Counted from the first letter of the stretch, positions 16,639 to 25,592 are shown. The stretch: DNA of 64,000 nt from Brevibacterium album DSM 18261 (GCF_000426445.1 NZ_AUFJ01000009.1:744001-808000); one strand, 5' to 3'. Made by a program: numbers and translations. The notes: generated from the letters alone by a model not told the origin.

Positions 16639-16667
16639 TTGCCTTCGAGTTAACGTCCATATATATT
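16639..16667 (+). promoter_or_regulatory. promoter of the thiolase operon with GTTAACG operator
   Basis: TTGCCT (16639-16644), 17 nt, TATATT (16662-16667); the spacer carries GAGTTAACGTCCATA. It matches the DctP-gene promoter at 24 of 29 positions. The -10 ends 7 nt before an ATG, so the transcript probably begins at or very near that codon. Confidence 0.65.
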
Positions 16668-16674
16668 CTCTGCC

Positions 16675-16707
16675 ATGACGACGGACTCGAGGGGGAGGCT
16701 GGGGTGA
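16675..16707 (+). CDS. putative leaderless 10-codon leader peptide
   Basis: ATG to TGA encoding MTTDSRGRLG. The ATG lies 7 nt past the TATATT box, the spacing of leaderless actinobacterial genes, and the stop overlaps the GTG start of the next gene (GTGA at 16704-16707). Translation of it would deliver ribosomes to the GTG, in addition to the internal GAGGGGGAGG site. No composition bias that would suggest classic attenuation is seen. Confidence 0.4.
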   Translation: MTTDSRGRLG

Positions 16708-18113
16708 CGACAGGGATCATCAGCTACGGGGCCTATGTCCCACGTGCACGGCTCAGATCGGACACGGTGCGCGAGGCGCTGGGCACCGGGCGCGCAGGAC
16801 GCACCCGAGCGGTCGCGGGATACGACGAGGACACCACGACGATGGCCGCCGAAGCCGCCCGCCGTGCGCTCCGCGGTGCGGCGGCCGAATCCATCGGCGC
16901 GGTGGCGTTCTCCTCCGCACATCCGGTGTACGCGGCGAAGACGAACGCGACTGCGGTCCACGCCGCGCTCTCGCTGCCCGCCCGGACGCGTGCGGTGGAC
17001 CGCTGCGGGCCCGAGCGCAGCGCGCTCGGCGCGCTGCTCGACGGGTTCGCCGGATCCGGAACCCAGCTGGTGGCGCTGGCGGACACCGTCATCGGCCCCT
17101 CCGGCGGCGCGGACGAGATCGGCGGGGGCGACGGCGCCGCCGCCTTCGTCCTCGGCAGCGCCGCGCCCGTCGCGGAGCTGCTGGGCACCGGGTCGGCCAC
17201 CGCCGAGTTCCTCTACCGCTGGGGCTCCCCCGGCGAGGACTTCGCCCGCACCTGGGAGGAGCGGTTCGGCCAGGAGAGCTATGCCCGCCTCGGCGCGGCC
17301 TCGGTCGGCCAGGCGCTCGACGAGGCCGGCCTCACCCCCGCCGAGGTCACCGCCTGGGCGGCCACGGGGCTCTCCGAGCGTGCGGTGAAGCAGCTCGGGA
17401 AGTCGACGGGCCTGGGGAGCGTGCGTGCGGACGATCTCACGACCGCGATCGGCCGCGCCGGCAGTGCGCACGCGGGCATCCTGCTCGCGGACATGCTCGA
17501 CCGGGCCCGGCCCGGCGATGTCCTCGCCCTCACCCTCCTGGCCGACGGTGCGGACACCCTCGTCCTGCGCGTGACGGAGGCGATCACCGCGCTCCGTCGC
17601 GGGGAGACGGTCGCGGAGCAGATAGCCGCGGGCGACGACCAGCTCGCCTATGCCACCTTCCTCACCTGGAAGGGCCTGCTGAGCAGGCCCGCGCCGCGCA
17701 GGCCGGAACCGCTGCGCATCTCCGCACCGGCCTCCCTGCGCGAGGCGCGCTGGAAGTACGGGTTCACGGGCGCACGCTGCGATGAGTGCGCCACCCGCCA
17801 CATGCCACCGCAGCGCGTGTGCCTGCGCTGCGGGGCGACGGACCGGATGAAGGACGAGCCGCTCGCGGACGTGACCGGCACCATCGCCACGTACACCGTC
17901 GACCACCTGGCCTATTCGCCCGCGCCGCCCGTGATCGGCGTCGTCATCGACTTCGACGGCGGCGGCAGGTTCGCCTGCGAGCTCACGGACGCCGATCCCG
18001 AGGCCGTGGCCATCGGCGACCGCGTGCAGATGACGTTCCGCCGGATCGGCGAGGCGGACGGGATCGTCAACTACTTCTGGAAGGCCCGCCCACTCAGCGA
18101 GGAGGCGTCATGA
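16704..18113 (+). CDS. HMG-CoA synthase-like thiolase-fold protein fused to a DUF35 OB-fold domain
   Basis: 469 residues from a GTG with GAGGGGGAGG 5-8 nt upstream, which fits the conserved start (GIISYGAYVPRARL) better than earlier in-frame codons. About residues 1-330 look like a 3-hydroxy-3-methylglutaryl-CoA synthase/ketoacyl synthase fold (DEDTTTMAAEAARRAL, a Cys in AVDRCGPERSALGAL, GGGDGAAAFVLG). The C-terminal 130 residues are a DUF35/OB-fold unit with a rubredoxin-like zinc site (CDEC ... CLRC). Such fusions act with a partner thiolase, and the next gene encodes one (ATGA overlap). The pair probably performs the thiolytic or retro-aldol end step on a branched acyl-CoA. I cannot tell which. 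Confidence 0.8.
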   Translation: MTTGIISYGAYVPRARLRSDTVREALGTGRAGRTRAVAGYDEDTTTMAAEAARRALRGAAAESIGAVAFSSAHPVYAAKTNATAVHAALSLPARTRAVDRCGPERSALGALLDGFAGSGTQLVALADTVIGPSGGADEIGGGDGAAAFVLGSAAPVAELLGTGSATAEFLYRWGSPGEDFARTWEERFGQESYARLGAASVGQALDEAGLTPAEVTAWAATGLSERAVKQLGKSTGLGSVRADDLTTAIGRAGSAHAGILLADMLDRARPGDVLALTLLADGADTLVLRVTEAITALRRGETVAEQIAAGDDQLAYATFLTWKGLLSRPAPRRPEPLRISAPASLREARWKYGFTGARCDECATRHMPPQRVCLRCGATDRMKDEPLADVTGTIATYTVDHLAYSPAPPVIGVVIDFDGGGRFACELTDADPEAVAIGDRVQMTFRRIGEADGIVNYFWKARPLSEEAS

Positions 18114-19303
18114 CGTCACACGGGATCAAGGATCGCGTTGCGATCATCGGCATGGGATGCACGCAGTTCGGCGAGCACTGGGAGACCTCGACCTCGGACA
18201 TGGCCATCGACGCCTGCGAGGCGGCCTTCGCCTCGGCCGGCGTCGCGAAGGACGATGTCGATGCCTTCTGGCTCGGCACGCTGACCTCGGGATTCTCCGG
18301 GATGACCCTGTCGTCCGCGCTCAAGACCGACTACAAGCCCGTCACCCGGGTGGAGAACTTCTGCGCCTCCGGCTCGGAGGCGTTCCGGAACGCCTGCTAT
18401 GCCGTGGCCTCGGGCGCCTACGACATGGTGATGGCGGTGGGCGTCGAGAAGCTCAAGGACTCCGGCTACTCCGGACTGCACCGCGCCGATCCGCCGAACG
18501 CGGGCACCGGCGGCAGTCTCACGGCACCCGCGCGCTTCTCCGTCATCGCGCCCTCCTACTCCCGGAAGTACGGGGTGGACCGTGAGGACTTCAAGTCCGC
18601 CATGACCCGGGTCGCATGGAAGAACCACGCGAACGGGGCGCGGAACGAACGCGCACAGTTCCGGTCCGAGGTGCCCGAGGAGACGATCCGCAGCTCCCCG
18701 CGCGTCGCCGGGGACCTGGGCGTCTTCGACTGCTCGGGGGTGAGCGACGGCGCCGCGGCGGCGATCATCGTGCGCGCCGAGGACGCCCACAAGTACACGG
18801 ACAGTCCGCTGTACGTGAAGGCGCTGGCCTTCGCCGCAGGGCCGGGCACGGGCCCCATCGACCCCGAATTCGACTACACCTCGTTCGAGGAGGTCGTGCG
18901 CTCGGCCTCCGATGCCTACGCGCAGGCCGGGGTCACCGATCCCGTCGAGGACCTGTCCATGTGCGAGGTGCACGACTGCTTCACCCCCACGGAGCTCGTG
19001 CTCATGGAGGACCTCGGCTTCTCCGCCCGCGGCGAGGCCTGGTCGGACACGCTCGAGGACCGCTATGCGCGCGACGGCGTCCTGCCGGTCAACCCGGACG
19101 GGGGCCTCAAGAGCTTCGGCCACCCCATCGGCGCCTCCGGTCTGCGCATGCTCTTCGAGTGCTGGCTGCAGCTGCGCGGAGAGGCACCCGAGGAGCGGCA
19201 GGTCTCGCTGCGGGGCAGGAAGTACGGGCTCACGCAGAACCTGGGCGGCGGCCCCGGCGAGTGCGTGTCCTTCGTCGCGATCGTCGGCGCGGAGGAGGGC
19301 TGA
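18110..19303 (+). CDS. SCP2-type thiolase (lipid-transfer/thiolase family)
   Basis: 397 residues, ATG overlapping the preceding stop. Cleaves 3-ketoacyl-CoA with CoA. The nucleophile is C85 in NFCASGSEAF. CEVHDCFTPTELVLMEDLG carries the conserved His, and GGLKSFGHPIGASGLRM plus NLGGGPGECVSFVAIV complete the active site in the SCP2-thiolase style. It is slightly smaller than SCPx fusions and has no sterol-carrier domain. Coupling to the DUF35 fusion suggests an obligate complex, as seen for DUF35-containing thiolases in steroid side-chain degradation. Confidence 0.88.
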   Translation: MTSHGIKDRVAIIGMGCTQFGEHWETSTSDMAIDACEAAFASAGVAKDDVDAFWLGTLTSGFSGMTLSSALKTDYKPVTRVENFCASGSEAFRNACYAVASGAYDMVMAVGVEKLKDSGYSGLHRADPPNAGTGGSLTAPARFSVIAPSYSRKYGVDREDFKSAMTRVAWKNHANGARNERAQFRSEVPEETIRSSPRVAGDLGVFDCSGVSDGAAAAIIVRAEDAHKYTDSPLYVKALAFAAGPGTGPIDPEFDYTSFEEVVRSASDAYAQAGVTDPVEDLSMCEVHDCFTPTELVLMEDLGFSARGEAWSDTLEDRYARDGVLPVNPDGGLKSFGHPIGASGLRMLFECWLQLRGEAPEERQVSLRGRKYGLTQNLGGGPGECVSFVAIVGAEEG

Positions 19304-19306
19304 GCC

Positions 19307-20863
19307 GTGCCTGCGGGAGGCGAGCCCGCCTCGGGCCCCATGCTCCGCAGCGGCGAGCGCGAGCAGAGCCTGAGCGAGACGTATGACCGGGCCCGCCGGC
19401 TGGCCGGCGGACTGCGGGAACTCGGCCTGCGGGCTGAGGACCGCTGTGCGATCGTGATGCGCAACGAGACCGCCGTCCTCGAGGCGAACCTCGCCGCCGC
19501 GGCACTCGATGCGCACCCCATCCCCGTCAACTGGCACTGGACGGGTGAGGACCTGCGACACCTGCTCCAAGACTCCCAGGCGAGCCTGGTCATCGCCCAC
19601 AGCGACCTGCTGCCCGCGGTGGAACGGCATGCGCCGGAGGGAACGGTGATCGTCGAGGCGGAGGTGCCGCCGGAGGTCACAGCAGCATACGGGGTGGGCG
19701 AGGTGCCGCTGACGGGGCGGCATCCCGTCCTCGAGGAGCTCATCGCCGCCCACGAGCCCGCCGGTCATGAGCGGCCGGCTCCTCCGCTGGGCGTCATATA
19801 CACCTCGGGCACGACGGGCCTGCCCAAGGGCATCCTCCGCGAGCGGCCCGATCCCGCACTCATGGGACGCATGCTCCGCCGCCAGGCCCAGCGCTGCGGG
19901 CTGAGGCCGGGCGTGCCCACCGTGCTGCCGGCCCCGCTCTACCACACGGCCCCGCACACCCATGCGATGTTCGCCCTGGCCGCCGGCCTCGACATCACGG
20001 TGATGCCCCGCTTCGATGCGGAGGAGTTCCTCCGCATCGTGGACGCGCGCCGCGTGGCCACGGTGCAGATGGTGCCCACGATGTTCCATCGCCTGCTGGC
20101 GCTGCCCCGCGAGGTCCGCGAGGCCTATGACGTCTCCTCCCTGGAGCTCGTGGTGCACGCCGCCGCTCCGTGCACGCCGGCGCTCAAGGAAGCGATGATC
20201 GACTGGTTCGGACCCGTGGTGTGCGAGTACTACGGCGGCTCGGAGAGCGGTGCCTGGACCTATGTGACGAGCGCCGAGTCCCTCGAGCGGCCGGGCACAG
20301 TGGGCCGGGCGAACCCCGACTGCGAGCTGCGCATCCTCCGCGCCGACGGCACCTGGGCGGGACCTGGTGAGACGGGCGTCATCTACGGCAGGAACACGGG
20401 CAGCCAGCCGGACTTCACGTACATCGGGGACGAGGGCAAGAGGCGGAGCATCGAGGTCGACGGCTTCCTCACGGTGGGCGACATCGGCTGGCTCGACGAG
20501 GACGGCTACCTCTATCTCAGCGACCGGGCGAGCGACATGGTGATCTCCGGCGGGGTGAACATCTACCCCGCGGAGATCGAGGCGGCCATCCACAGCCTCG
20601 ACGGGGTGGAGGACGTCGCGGTCTTCGGCGTGCCGGACGAGGAGTTCGGCGAGTCGCTGGTCGCCTGCGTGCAGCCGGCCGCCGGGGCCGCACTGACGCC
20701 TGCGGCGATCACGGAGGCCCTGCGCGGCAGCCTGGCCGGATACAAGGTGCCGCGGACCATCCGGTTCGAGGAGCAGCTGCCCCGCGAGGACTCGGGAAAG
20801 CTGTTCAAGCGCCGGCTCCGCCAGGGGTACCTCGACGGCACAGCGGAAGGAACCCGGAGATGA
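19307..20863 (+). CDS. acyl-CoA ligase of the FadD/bile-acid ligase type
   Basis: 518 residues from a GTG 3 bp after the thiolase stop. AMP-binding motifs: VIYTSGTTGLPKGILRE, then EYYGGSESGAWTYV, TVGDIGWLDEDGYLYLSDRASDMVISGGVNIYPAEIE and PREDSGKLFKRRLRQGY with the C-terminal lysine. The substitutions around YYGGSE and the short N-terminus are typical of ligases for steroid-like or bulky acids, but that assignment is tentative. It is a second ligase beside the one at 10391-12010, so the two operons may activate different chain lengths or different parts of one substrate. Confidence 0.88.
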   Translation: MPAGGEPASGPMLRSGEREQSLSETYDRARRLAGGLRELGLRAEDRCAIVMRNETAVLEANLAAAALDAHPIPVNWHWTGEDLRHLLQDSQASLVIAHSDLLPAVERHAPEGTVIVEAEVPPEVTAAYGVGEVPLTGRHPVLEELIAAHEPAGHERPAPPLGVIYTSGTTGLPKGILRERPDPALMGRMLRRQAQRCGLRPGVPTVLPAPLYHTAPHTHAMFALAAGLDITVMPRFDAEEFLRIVDARRVATVQMVPTMFHRLLALPREVREAYDVSSLELVVHAAAPCTPALKEAMIDWFGPVVCEYYGGSESGAWTYVTSAESLERPGTVGRANPDCELRILRADGTWAGPGETGVIYGRNTGSQPDFTYIGDEGKRRSIEVDGFLTVGDIGWLDEDGYLYLSDRASDMVISGGVNIYPAEIEAAIHSLDGVEDVAVFGVPDEEFGESLVACVQPAAGAALTPAAITEALRGSLAGYKVPRTIRFEEQLPREDSGKLFKRRLRQGYLDGTAEGTRR

Positions 20864-21678
20864 CCGACAGCACTGCGCCCAGGATCGCGGCCTCTGGCCT
20901 GCCTCCCCTCACGCCCGAGGCCGCTGACACCGTGCTGATCGAGCGCGCAGGGCCCGTGACCACGCTCCTGCTCAACCGGCCCGAGCGCCTCAATGCCGCG
21001 AACACGGAGCTGTTCGCACGCCTCACCGAGGCCCTGCACGAGGTGGACAGGGACCCGGACTGCGCGGTGGTGGTCCTCACCGGAGCGGGACGCGCCTTCA
21101 GCACGGGCAAGGACATGAAGGCGCCGCAGGAGTTCGCCGCGATGGAGGACAGGGCGCAGCGGAGCCGGCGCGTGTTCCAGACCGTCCGTCTTCTGCGCGA
21201 TCTCCCGCAGCCGGTGATCGCGGCGGTGCGCGGTCATGCGGTGGGTGCGGGCTTCGCCCTGGCGGCGGCCTGCGATCTGCGCGTCATCGCCCCGGATGCG
21301 AGCTTCAACCCCGTCTTCACGGACATCGGCATGACACCGGGCGATCTGGGGCTCTCCTTCCACCTGCCGCGCCTCATCGGGGCCGGACGGGCGGCTCATG
21401 TCCTCTACACCGCGACCCCGGTCCTCGCGCAGCAGGCGCTGGACTGGGGGCTGGCCTCGGAGATCACCGCGGACCCGCGAGCGCGGGCGCAGGAGCTGGC
21501 CGCGGATCTCGCGAGGCGCTCGGCGGAGTCCCTGCGACAGACGAAGGAGCTGCTGGGGGCCTCGGCGAGCGCATCCAGCCTGCACGACCACCTGCTGCTC
21601 GAGTACCGCTCCCAGGTGATCTGCGGCGAGACGGCGGCCCACGAGCGGGCGGTGCAGGAGTTCCGCAGCAGGCGGTGA
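20860..21678 (+). CDS. enoyl-CoA hydratase/isomerase family protein
   Basis: 272 residues, ATGA overlap with the ligase. Crotonase fold: TTLLLNRPERLNAANTELF, oxyanion-hole segments GRAFSTGKDMK and GHAVGAGFALAAACDLRVIAPDASF, then TDIGMTPGDLGLSFHLPRLIG. The second catalytic Glu of classical hydratases is replaced in this last segment, where the spacing holds GD. It may therefore be an isomerase or another crotonase variant rather than a 2-enoyl hydratase. It ends the plus-strand operon. Confidence 0.85.
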   Translation: MTDSTAPRIAASGLPPLTPEAADTVLIERAGPVTTLLLNRPERLNAANTELFARLTEALHEVDRDPDCAVVVLTGAGRAFSTGKDMKAPQEFAAMEDRAQRSRRVFQTVRLLRDLPQPVIAAVRGHAVGAGFALAAACDLRVIAPDASFNPVFTDIGMTPGDLGLSFHLPRLIGAGRAAHVLYTATPVLAQQALDWGLASEITADPRARAQELAADLARRSAESLRQTKELLGASASASSLHDHLLLEYRSQVICGETAAHERAVQEFRSRR

Positions 21679-21715
21679 CGTCCCCCACACCAACGATCAA
21701 GTGATTGCGCAACTA

Positions 21716-21744
21716 TTGAAACGGAGTCCCCTGAGACCTAGACT
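21716..21744 (+). promoter_or_regulatory. candidate promoter of the iron exporter gene
   Basis: TTGAAA (21716-21721), 17 nt, TAGACT (21739-21744), about 80 bp before the start codon. A TTGCGCAA palindrome lies just upstream and could bind an iron or redox regulator. Confidence 0.5.
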
Positions 21745-21825
21745 CGACGGTCGGCACAGACCAGTCGACGTGCGGCCCGCGGCCGCAGTCCCGGCACCGG
21801 GCCGGGCGCTCAGGAGGACAGCACG

Positions 21826-23040
21826 ATGCAGGAAGACCCGAGGGAGCCGGAGGCGCAGAGCACGGCGGGCAGCGACATCCCGGGCGATGCGGGAGAGCAC
21901 CCGCTCCTCACCCGCCCCGTCTTCTCGTCCTCGGACACCCTGTCCGGCCCCGACCGCGCCCTCGTCCGCCGCTGGCAGAAGCACCTCGCCAACGAGCGCC
22001 TCGAGGAGCGCGTCTACCGCAGCCTCGCCGCACGCAGGGAGGGCGAGGAGGCGGAGATCCTCACGGCGCTGGCCGATGCCGAATCACGGCACCAGCAGCA
22101 CTGGACGACGCTGCTCGGCGACTACGCCGAACCCGCGCGCCGCCCCTCCCTCGGCACGCTCGTCCTCGCCCTGCTGGGGCGGGTGTTCGGCTCGGTCTTC
22201 GTCCTCGCGCTCGCGCAGCAGTCCGAGTCCCGCTCCCCGTACACGAGCGACCGCTGGGCCACCCGGCAGATGGCGGCCGACGAGACCATCCACGCCGAGG
22301 TCGTCCGGGCCCTGGCCCAGCAGTCCCGCGCCCGGCTCTCCGGCAGCTTCCGGGCAGCGGTGTTCGGGGCGAACGACGGCCTCGTCTCGAATCTCGCCCT
22401 CGTCCTCGGCGTCGCCGCCGCGGGCATGACGACCGGTCAGGTCCTGCTCACGGGCGTCTCCGGGCTCCTCGCGGGCGCGCTGTCGATGGGCGCGGGCGAG
22501 TACGTCTCGGTGCGCTCGCAGCGCGAGCTGCTCGAGGCCTCGGCACCGGACCCCGAATCGGCCCGGGCGCTGCCGCACCTGGACATCGATGCGAATGAGC
22601 TCGCCCTCGTCTTCCGCGCGCGCGGCATGAGCGAGGACGAGGCGAACGCGCACGCCGAGGCCCGCATCCGGCGCGCCCAGGCCCGCGTGCACAAGCGTCC
22701 CTCCCCCTCCCACCGCGGCGAGGCCGAGGTCGGCATGGGGGAGGCCGATGCGCACGAGGAGCTGGGCACCGGCCTGGGAGCGGCGGTGTCGAGCTTCTGC
22801 TTCTTCGCCTCCGGCGCGATCATCCCGATCCTGCCCTACGTCTTCGGCATGGAGGGCACCGCGGCCGTCATCCTCGCGGCGGCGCTCGTGGGCATCGCGC
22901 TGCTCGCGACCGGCGGCGTCGTGGGGATCCTCTCCGGGCGTCCGCCGCTGCCGCGGGCCATGCGGCAGCTCGCGATCGGCTTCGGCGCCGCGGCGGTCAC
23001 ATACGCGCTGGGCCTCGCGTTCGGCACGGTGACGGGCTGA
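21826..23040 (+). CDS. mbfA: MbfA-like ferritin-domain/VIT-domain iron exporter
   Basis: 404 residues. Residues about 44-165 form a rubrerythrin/ferritin-like four-helix bundle with the iron ligand pattern E57-x-x-E60, E86-x-x-H89 and a later DETIHAE. The rest is a VIT1/CCC1-type membrane domain: FRAAVFGANDGLVSNLALVLGVAAAGM, SMGAGEYVSVRSQRELLE, a cytoplasmic acidic loop with many Glu/His, then three helices. Fusions of this kind (membrane-bound ferritin A in Bradyrhizobium and Agrobacterium) export iron and protect against peroxide plus iron. AGGAGG precedes the ATG. A Glu/His stretch near residues 290-310 may help to collect metal. Confidence 0.87.
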   Translation: MQEDPREPEAQSTAGSDIPGDAGEHPLLTRPVFSSSDTLSGPDRALVRRWQKHLANERLEERVYRSLAARREGEEAEILTALADAESRHQQHWTTLLGDYAEPARRPSLGTLVLALLGRVFGSVFVLALAQQSESRSPYTSDRWATRQMAADETIHAEVVRALAQQSRARLSGSFRAAVFGANDGLVSNLALVLGVAAAGMTTGQVLLTGVSGLLAGALSMGAGEYVSVRSQRELLEASAPDPESARALPHLDIDANELALVFRARGMSEDEANAHAEARIRRAQARVHKRPSPSHRGEAEVGMGEADAHEELGTGLGAAVSSFCFFASGAIIPILPYVFGMEGTAAVILAAALVGIALLATGGVVGILSGRPPLPRAMRQLAIGFGAAAVTYALGLAFGTVTG

Positions 23041-23060
23041 GGAGCTGCCGCCCTCACGCG

Positions 23061-23216
23061 GTTCACGTATGCACCTTCTGCGGCTGCAGCGCTACGACGA
23101 CGCATTCCGCACATACGTGCGCGGACGCCACCGCTGAGGTATGTGCTTCCTGCGCTCCGGCGCCGCTCAGAGCGCAGAAGGTGCATACGCGCGGACGGCA
23201 CCGCTGGCGTATGTGC
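23061..23216. repeat. CGTATG-type dispersed repeat, longest copy
   Basis: CGTATGCACCTTCTGCG at 23066-23082 recurs inverted at 23173-23189. A ~35 bp unit beginning CATACG and ending GTATGTGC occurs twice in direct orientation (23111-23146 and 23183-23216). Similar units are found at 24475-24552 and 54495-54584. It fills the space between the iron exporter and the esterase gene. Confidence 0.6.
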
Positions 23217-23238
23217 GTCGACGTCATACGATGACCCC

Positions 23239-24450
23239 GTGAATGCTCCTCGTCCTGCGACCACGGCAGACGGCCGCGCCGCTGCAGCAGCCCGCCGCGT
23301 CCCCGGGCCGGCCGCGCTCTCGCCCGATGCCCTCGCATACCTGCGGGAGACGGCCCGCCGCACACCCGTTCCCACGGACCGGCTGCCGCTGCAGGAGGCC
23401 CGGGCCCAGGCCTCGGCGGCGGCGTGGAAGCAACGCGCACCACGGCCGGTGGCGCGCACGCTCGACACCTTCGCACCCTCGCCCACCGCCGAGGTTCCCC
23501 TCCGCATCCACTGGCCCGCTCCGACATCGGCGAGCTGCCGCACCGTCCAGTCCGCCTCTGCGAGCCCCGCCGGTGCCCACTCCTCCACTCACGCCGATGC
23601 CGCGGGAGCCTCCTCCGGCGCGGCCCTCGATGCGGCCTCCGCCCCGCCCGCCCCTCCCAAGGCACCAGCGCCGCCCCTGCCCGCGCTCGTCCTGCTGCCC
23701 GGCGGCGGCTGGGTCACCGGCAACGCGGACCTCGCCGACTCCTCCGCCCGCGCGATCGCCGATGCGGCCGGCTGCCCCGTCGTCATCGCCACCCCGCAGA
23801 AGGCCCCCGAGCACCCCTACCCCCTGCCGCTCACCGACAGTCTGGCCGCCTACGCCTGGGTCACTGAGCACGCCGCCGGGCTGGGCATCGACCCGCACAG
23901 GGTGGGACTCGCCGGAGACTCGGCGGGCGGGAACCTGGCGCTGGCCACCGCCCTCGCCCTCCGGGACCGCGCGGCCTTCTCCCTTCCCGCGGCAGGACCG
24001 CGCCCCTCCTTCACCTGGTCCGCGCCCGAGGCACCGGCACCCGCAGCGCTCGCACTCGTCTATCCCGTCACCGACGCGGGGCAGGACACCCCGAGCTACC
24101 GGGACTTCGCGGAGGGCTGCGGACTCACGGCCGCGCGCATGGCCTTCTACTGGGACTGCTACGCACCCGGCTCTGAGCGGTTCTCGCCGCTGGTCTCGGT
24201 GGGACGCGCGGATCTCGGCGGTCTGCCTCCGGTCCTCCTCGCCACCGCCGGCGTCGATGTGCTCCGGGACGAGTGCCTGGCCCTCGGCGATGCCCTCCGC
24301 GCAGCCGGGAACCCCCTCACGCAGTGGGATTTCCCCGGCATGCCGCACGGCTTCCTCCACGCCGACGGCGTGCTCGCCGACGGGGCCGCGCTCATCGACC
24401 GCCTCGGCGCATGGCTGGGAACACAGCTGCACGGCACGGGGAAAGACTGA
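23239..24450 (+). CDS. alpha/beta-hydrolase of the hormone-sensitive-lipase (HSL) family
   Basis: 403 residues. I chose the GTG at 23239: a TACGAT box ends 7 nt before it and there is no ribosome binding site, so the message is probably leaderless. HSL features: oxyanion motif PGGGW (usual HGGGW) at 154-158, nucleophile S228 in GDSAGGNLALA, acid D340 in AGVDVLRDE, and base H370 in MPHGF. It should hydrolyse small acyl esters. Between the N-terminal cap and the core, residues about 95-147 are a Ser/Ala/Pro-rich insertion absent from ordinary relatives. Flanked on both sides by copies of the CGTATG repeat. Confidence 0.85.
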   Translation: MNAPRPATTADGRAAAAARRVPGPAALSPDALAYLRETARRTPVPTDRLPLQEARAQASAAAWKQRAPRPVARTLDTFAPSPTAEVPLRIHWPAPTSASCRTVQSASASPAGAHSSTHADAAGASSGAALDAASAPPAPPKAPAPPLPALVLLPGGGWVTGNADLADSSARAIADAAGCPVVIATPQKAPEHPYPLPLTDSLAAYAWVTEHAAGLGIDPHRVGLAGDSAGGNLALATALALRDRAAFSLPAAGPRPSFTWSAPEAPAPAALALVYPVTDAGQDTPSYRDFAEGCGLTAARMAFYWDCYAPGSERFSPLVSVGRADLGGLPPVLLATAGVDVLRDECLALGDALRAAGNPLTQWDFPGMPHGFLHADGVLADGAALIDRLGAWLGTQLHGTGKD

Positions 24451-24474
24451 GGCACAGAACTCCGCCCGCCCTCC

Positions 24475-24552
24475 ACGTATGCAGTTCCGGCGCCTCCACA
24501 CCGAAATGAACGCAATCCCCACATGCGCGCAGGCACGGCGCCGCACCTCAGC
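24475..24552. repeat. CGTATG-type dispersed repeat, diverged copy
   Basis: Begins ACGTATGCAGTTCCGGCG, resembling the start of the 23.06 kb copy, and continues through ACGCAATCCCCACATGCG. It ends just before the TAGAAT box of the next gene. Confidence 0.45.
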
Positions 24553-24572
24553 GCAGGAATAGAATGACCGCC

Positions 24573-25592
24573 ATGCCCTATGCGCTCGCACTCATCGACT
24601 TCGAGACCGGCTCCGTCACACGGGGCGAACTCTCCGGCGCCCGGCTCCCCGTCGAGGACCTGACCGTCCACCGCGGCGAGGGGATCTTCGAGACCGCGCT
24701 CGTCTCCGTGGACCCGGCCACGGGCACCGCGCACATCCACGGCGCCGATCTCCACTTCGCCCGCTTCCTCCGGTCCGCACGGGCGCTGGACCTGCCCGAG
24801 CCCAGCCGTGAGCTCTTCGACAAGGCAGTGAGCTCCGTCGTCGAGGACACCCTCGGCGGCCTCGCCCCCGCATCGGAGCATGCGGGCGGCGATCCGCGCA
24901 CCTCCGCACCGGCCGGAACGACTGCACCAGCCGGAGCTGCAGAGCCCGCCGCGGACCCGCACGCGGCACAGCTCGAATTCGCCGTGCGCTATGCCATGTC
25001 CCGCGGGCTCGATTCGCACGCCGACGCCGATGCGCACTCGGCGGCGGGCACTCCTGCCGGAGCCCACGGCTGGGTGTTCTCGATCTCCGTGACGCCGGCA
25101 CAGCAGGCCCAGCGCACCGAGGGGATCCGGGCCGTCACGATGGACCGAGGCTACCCCGCCTATGTGGGCGAGAGCGCCCCGTGGCTGCTGGTGGGCGCGA
25201 AGACCCTGTCCTATGCCGTGAATGAGGCCGCCGCTCGCGAGGCGCGCGCCCGCGGTGCGCACGAGGCGCTGTTCGTCTCCCACGACGGGATCGTGCTCGA
25301 GGGCCCCAACTCCAACATCGTCATCCGGCGCGGCGGCACCCTGCTCACCCCCGACCCCCGCGCAGGGCTCCTCCACGGCACCACGCAGCGGGCGGTCTTC
25401 GCAGGCGCCGAGGCCGAGGGCTTCGAGACCGCGTATGCGGATCTGCGAGTCGAGGACGTCCTCGGCGCCGATGGTGCGTGGATGGTCTCGTCGGTCCGCA
25501 CCGCCGTGCCGATCCACGAGCTCGACGGGACCGCACTCGCCGACCCCGGCGATCTCACCGCGCGCATGCACTCCTGGATCCGCGCCCGCTGA
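24573..25592 (+). CDS. pabC: aminodeoxychorismate lyase / class IV aminotransferase-fold enzyme
   Basis: 339 residues. The ATG at 24573 follows a TAGAAT box (24560-24565) by 7 nt with no binding site, the leaderless pattern; an ATG at 24564 overlaps the box and is less likely. Fold type IV PLP enzyme: K210 in WLLVGAKTLSYAVN is the Schiff-base lysine, with HRGEGIFET at the N-terminus and HEALFVSHDGIVLEGPNSNIVI and GLLHGTTQRAVF as cofactor-phosphate and substrate regions. It fits PabC, which makes p-aminobenzoate for folate; a branched-chain or D-amino-acid aminotransferase is the alternative. Ala-rich insertions at about 95-130 and 148-165 are unusual. Confidence 0.8.
   Translation: MPYALALIDFETGSVTRGELSGARLPVEDLTVHRGEGIFETALVSVDPATGTAHIHGADLHFARFLRSARALDLPEPSRELFDKAVSSVVEDTLGGLAPASEHAGGDPRTSAPAGTTAPAGAAEPAADPHAAQLEFAVRYAMSRGLDSHADADAHSAAGTPAGAHGWVFSISVTPAQQAQRTEGIRAVTMDRGYPAYVGESAPWLLVGAKTLSYAVNEAAAREARARGAHEALFVSHDGIVLEGPNSNIVIRRGGTLLTPDPRAGLLHGTTQRAVFAGAEAEGFETAYADLRVEDVLGADGAWMVSSVRTAVPIHELDGTALADPGDLTARMHSWIRAR

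Noticed and set aside
18116..20593. Long open frame on the minus strand (over 800 codons) opposite the thiolase and ligase genes
   Set aside because: It is the antisense shadow of genes with complete catalytic motifs. High GC content keeps such frames open, and the translation resembles no protein.
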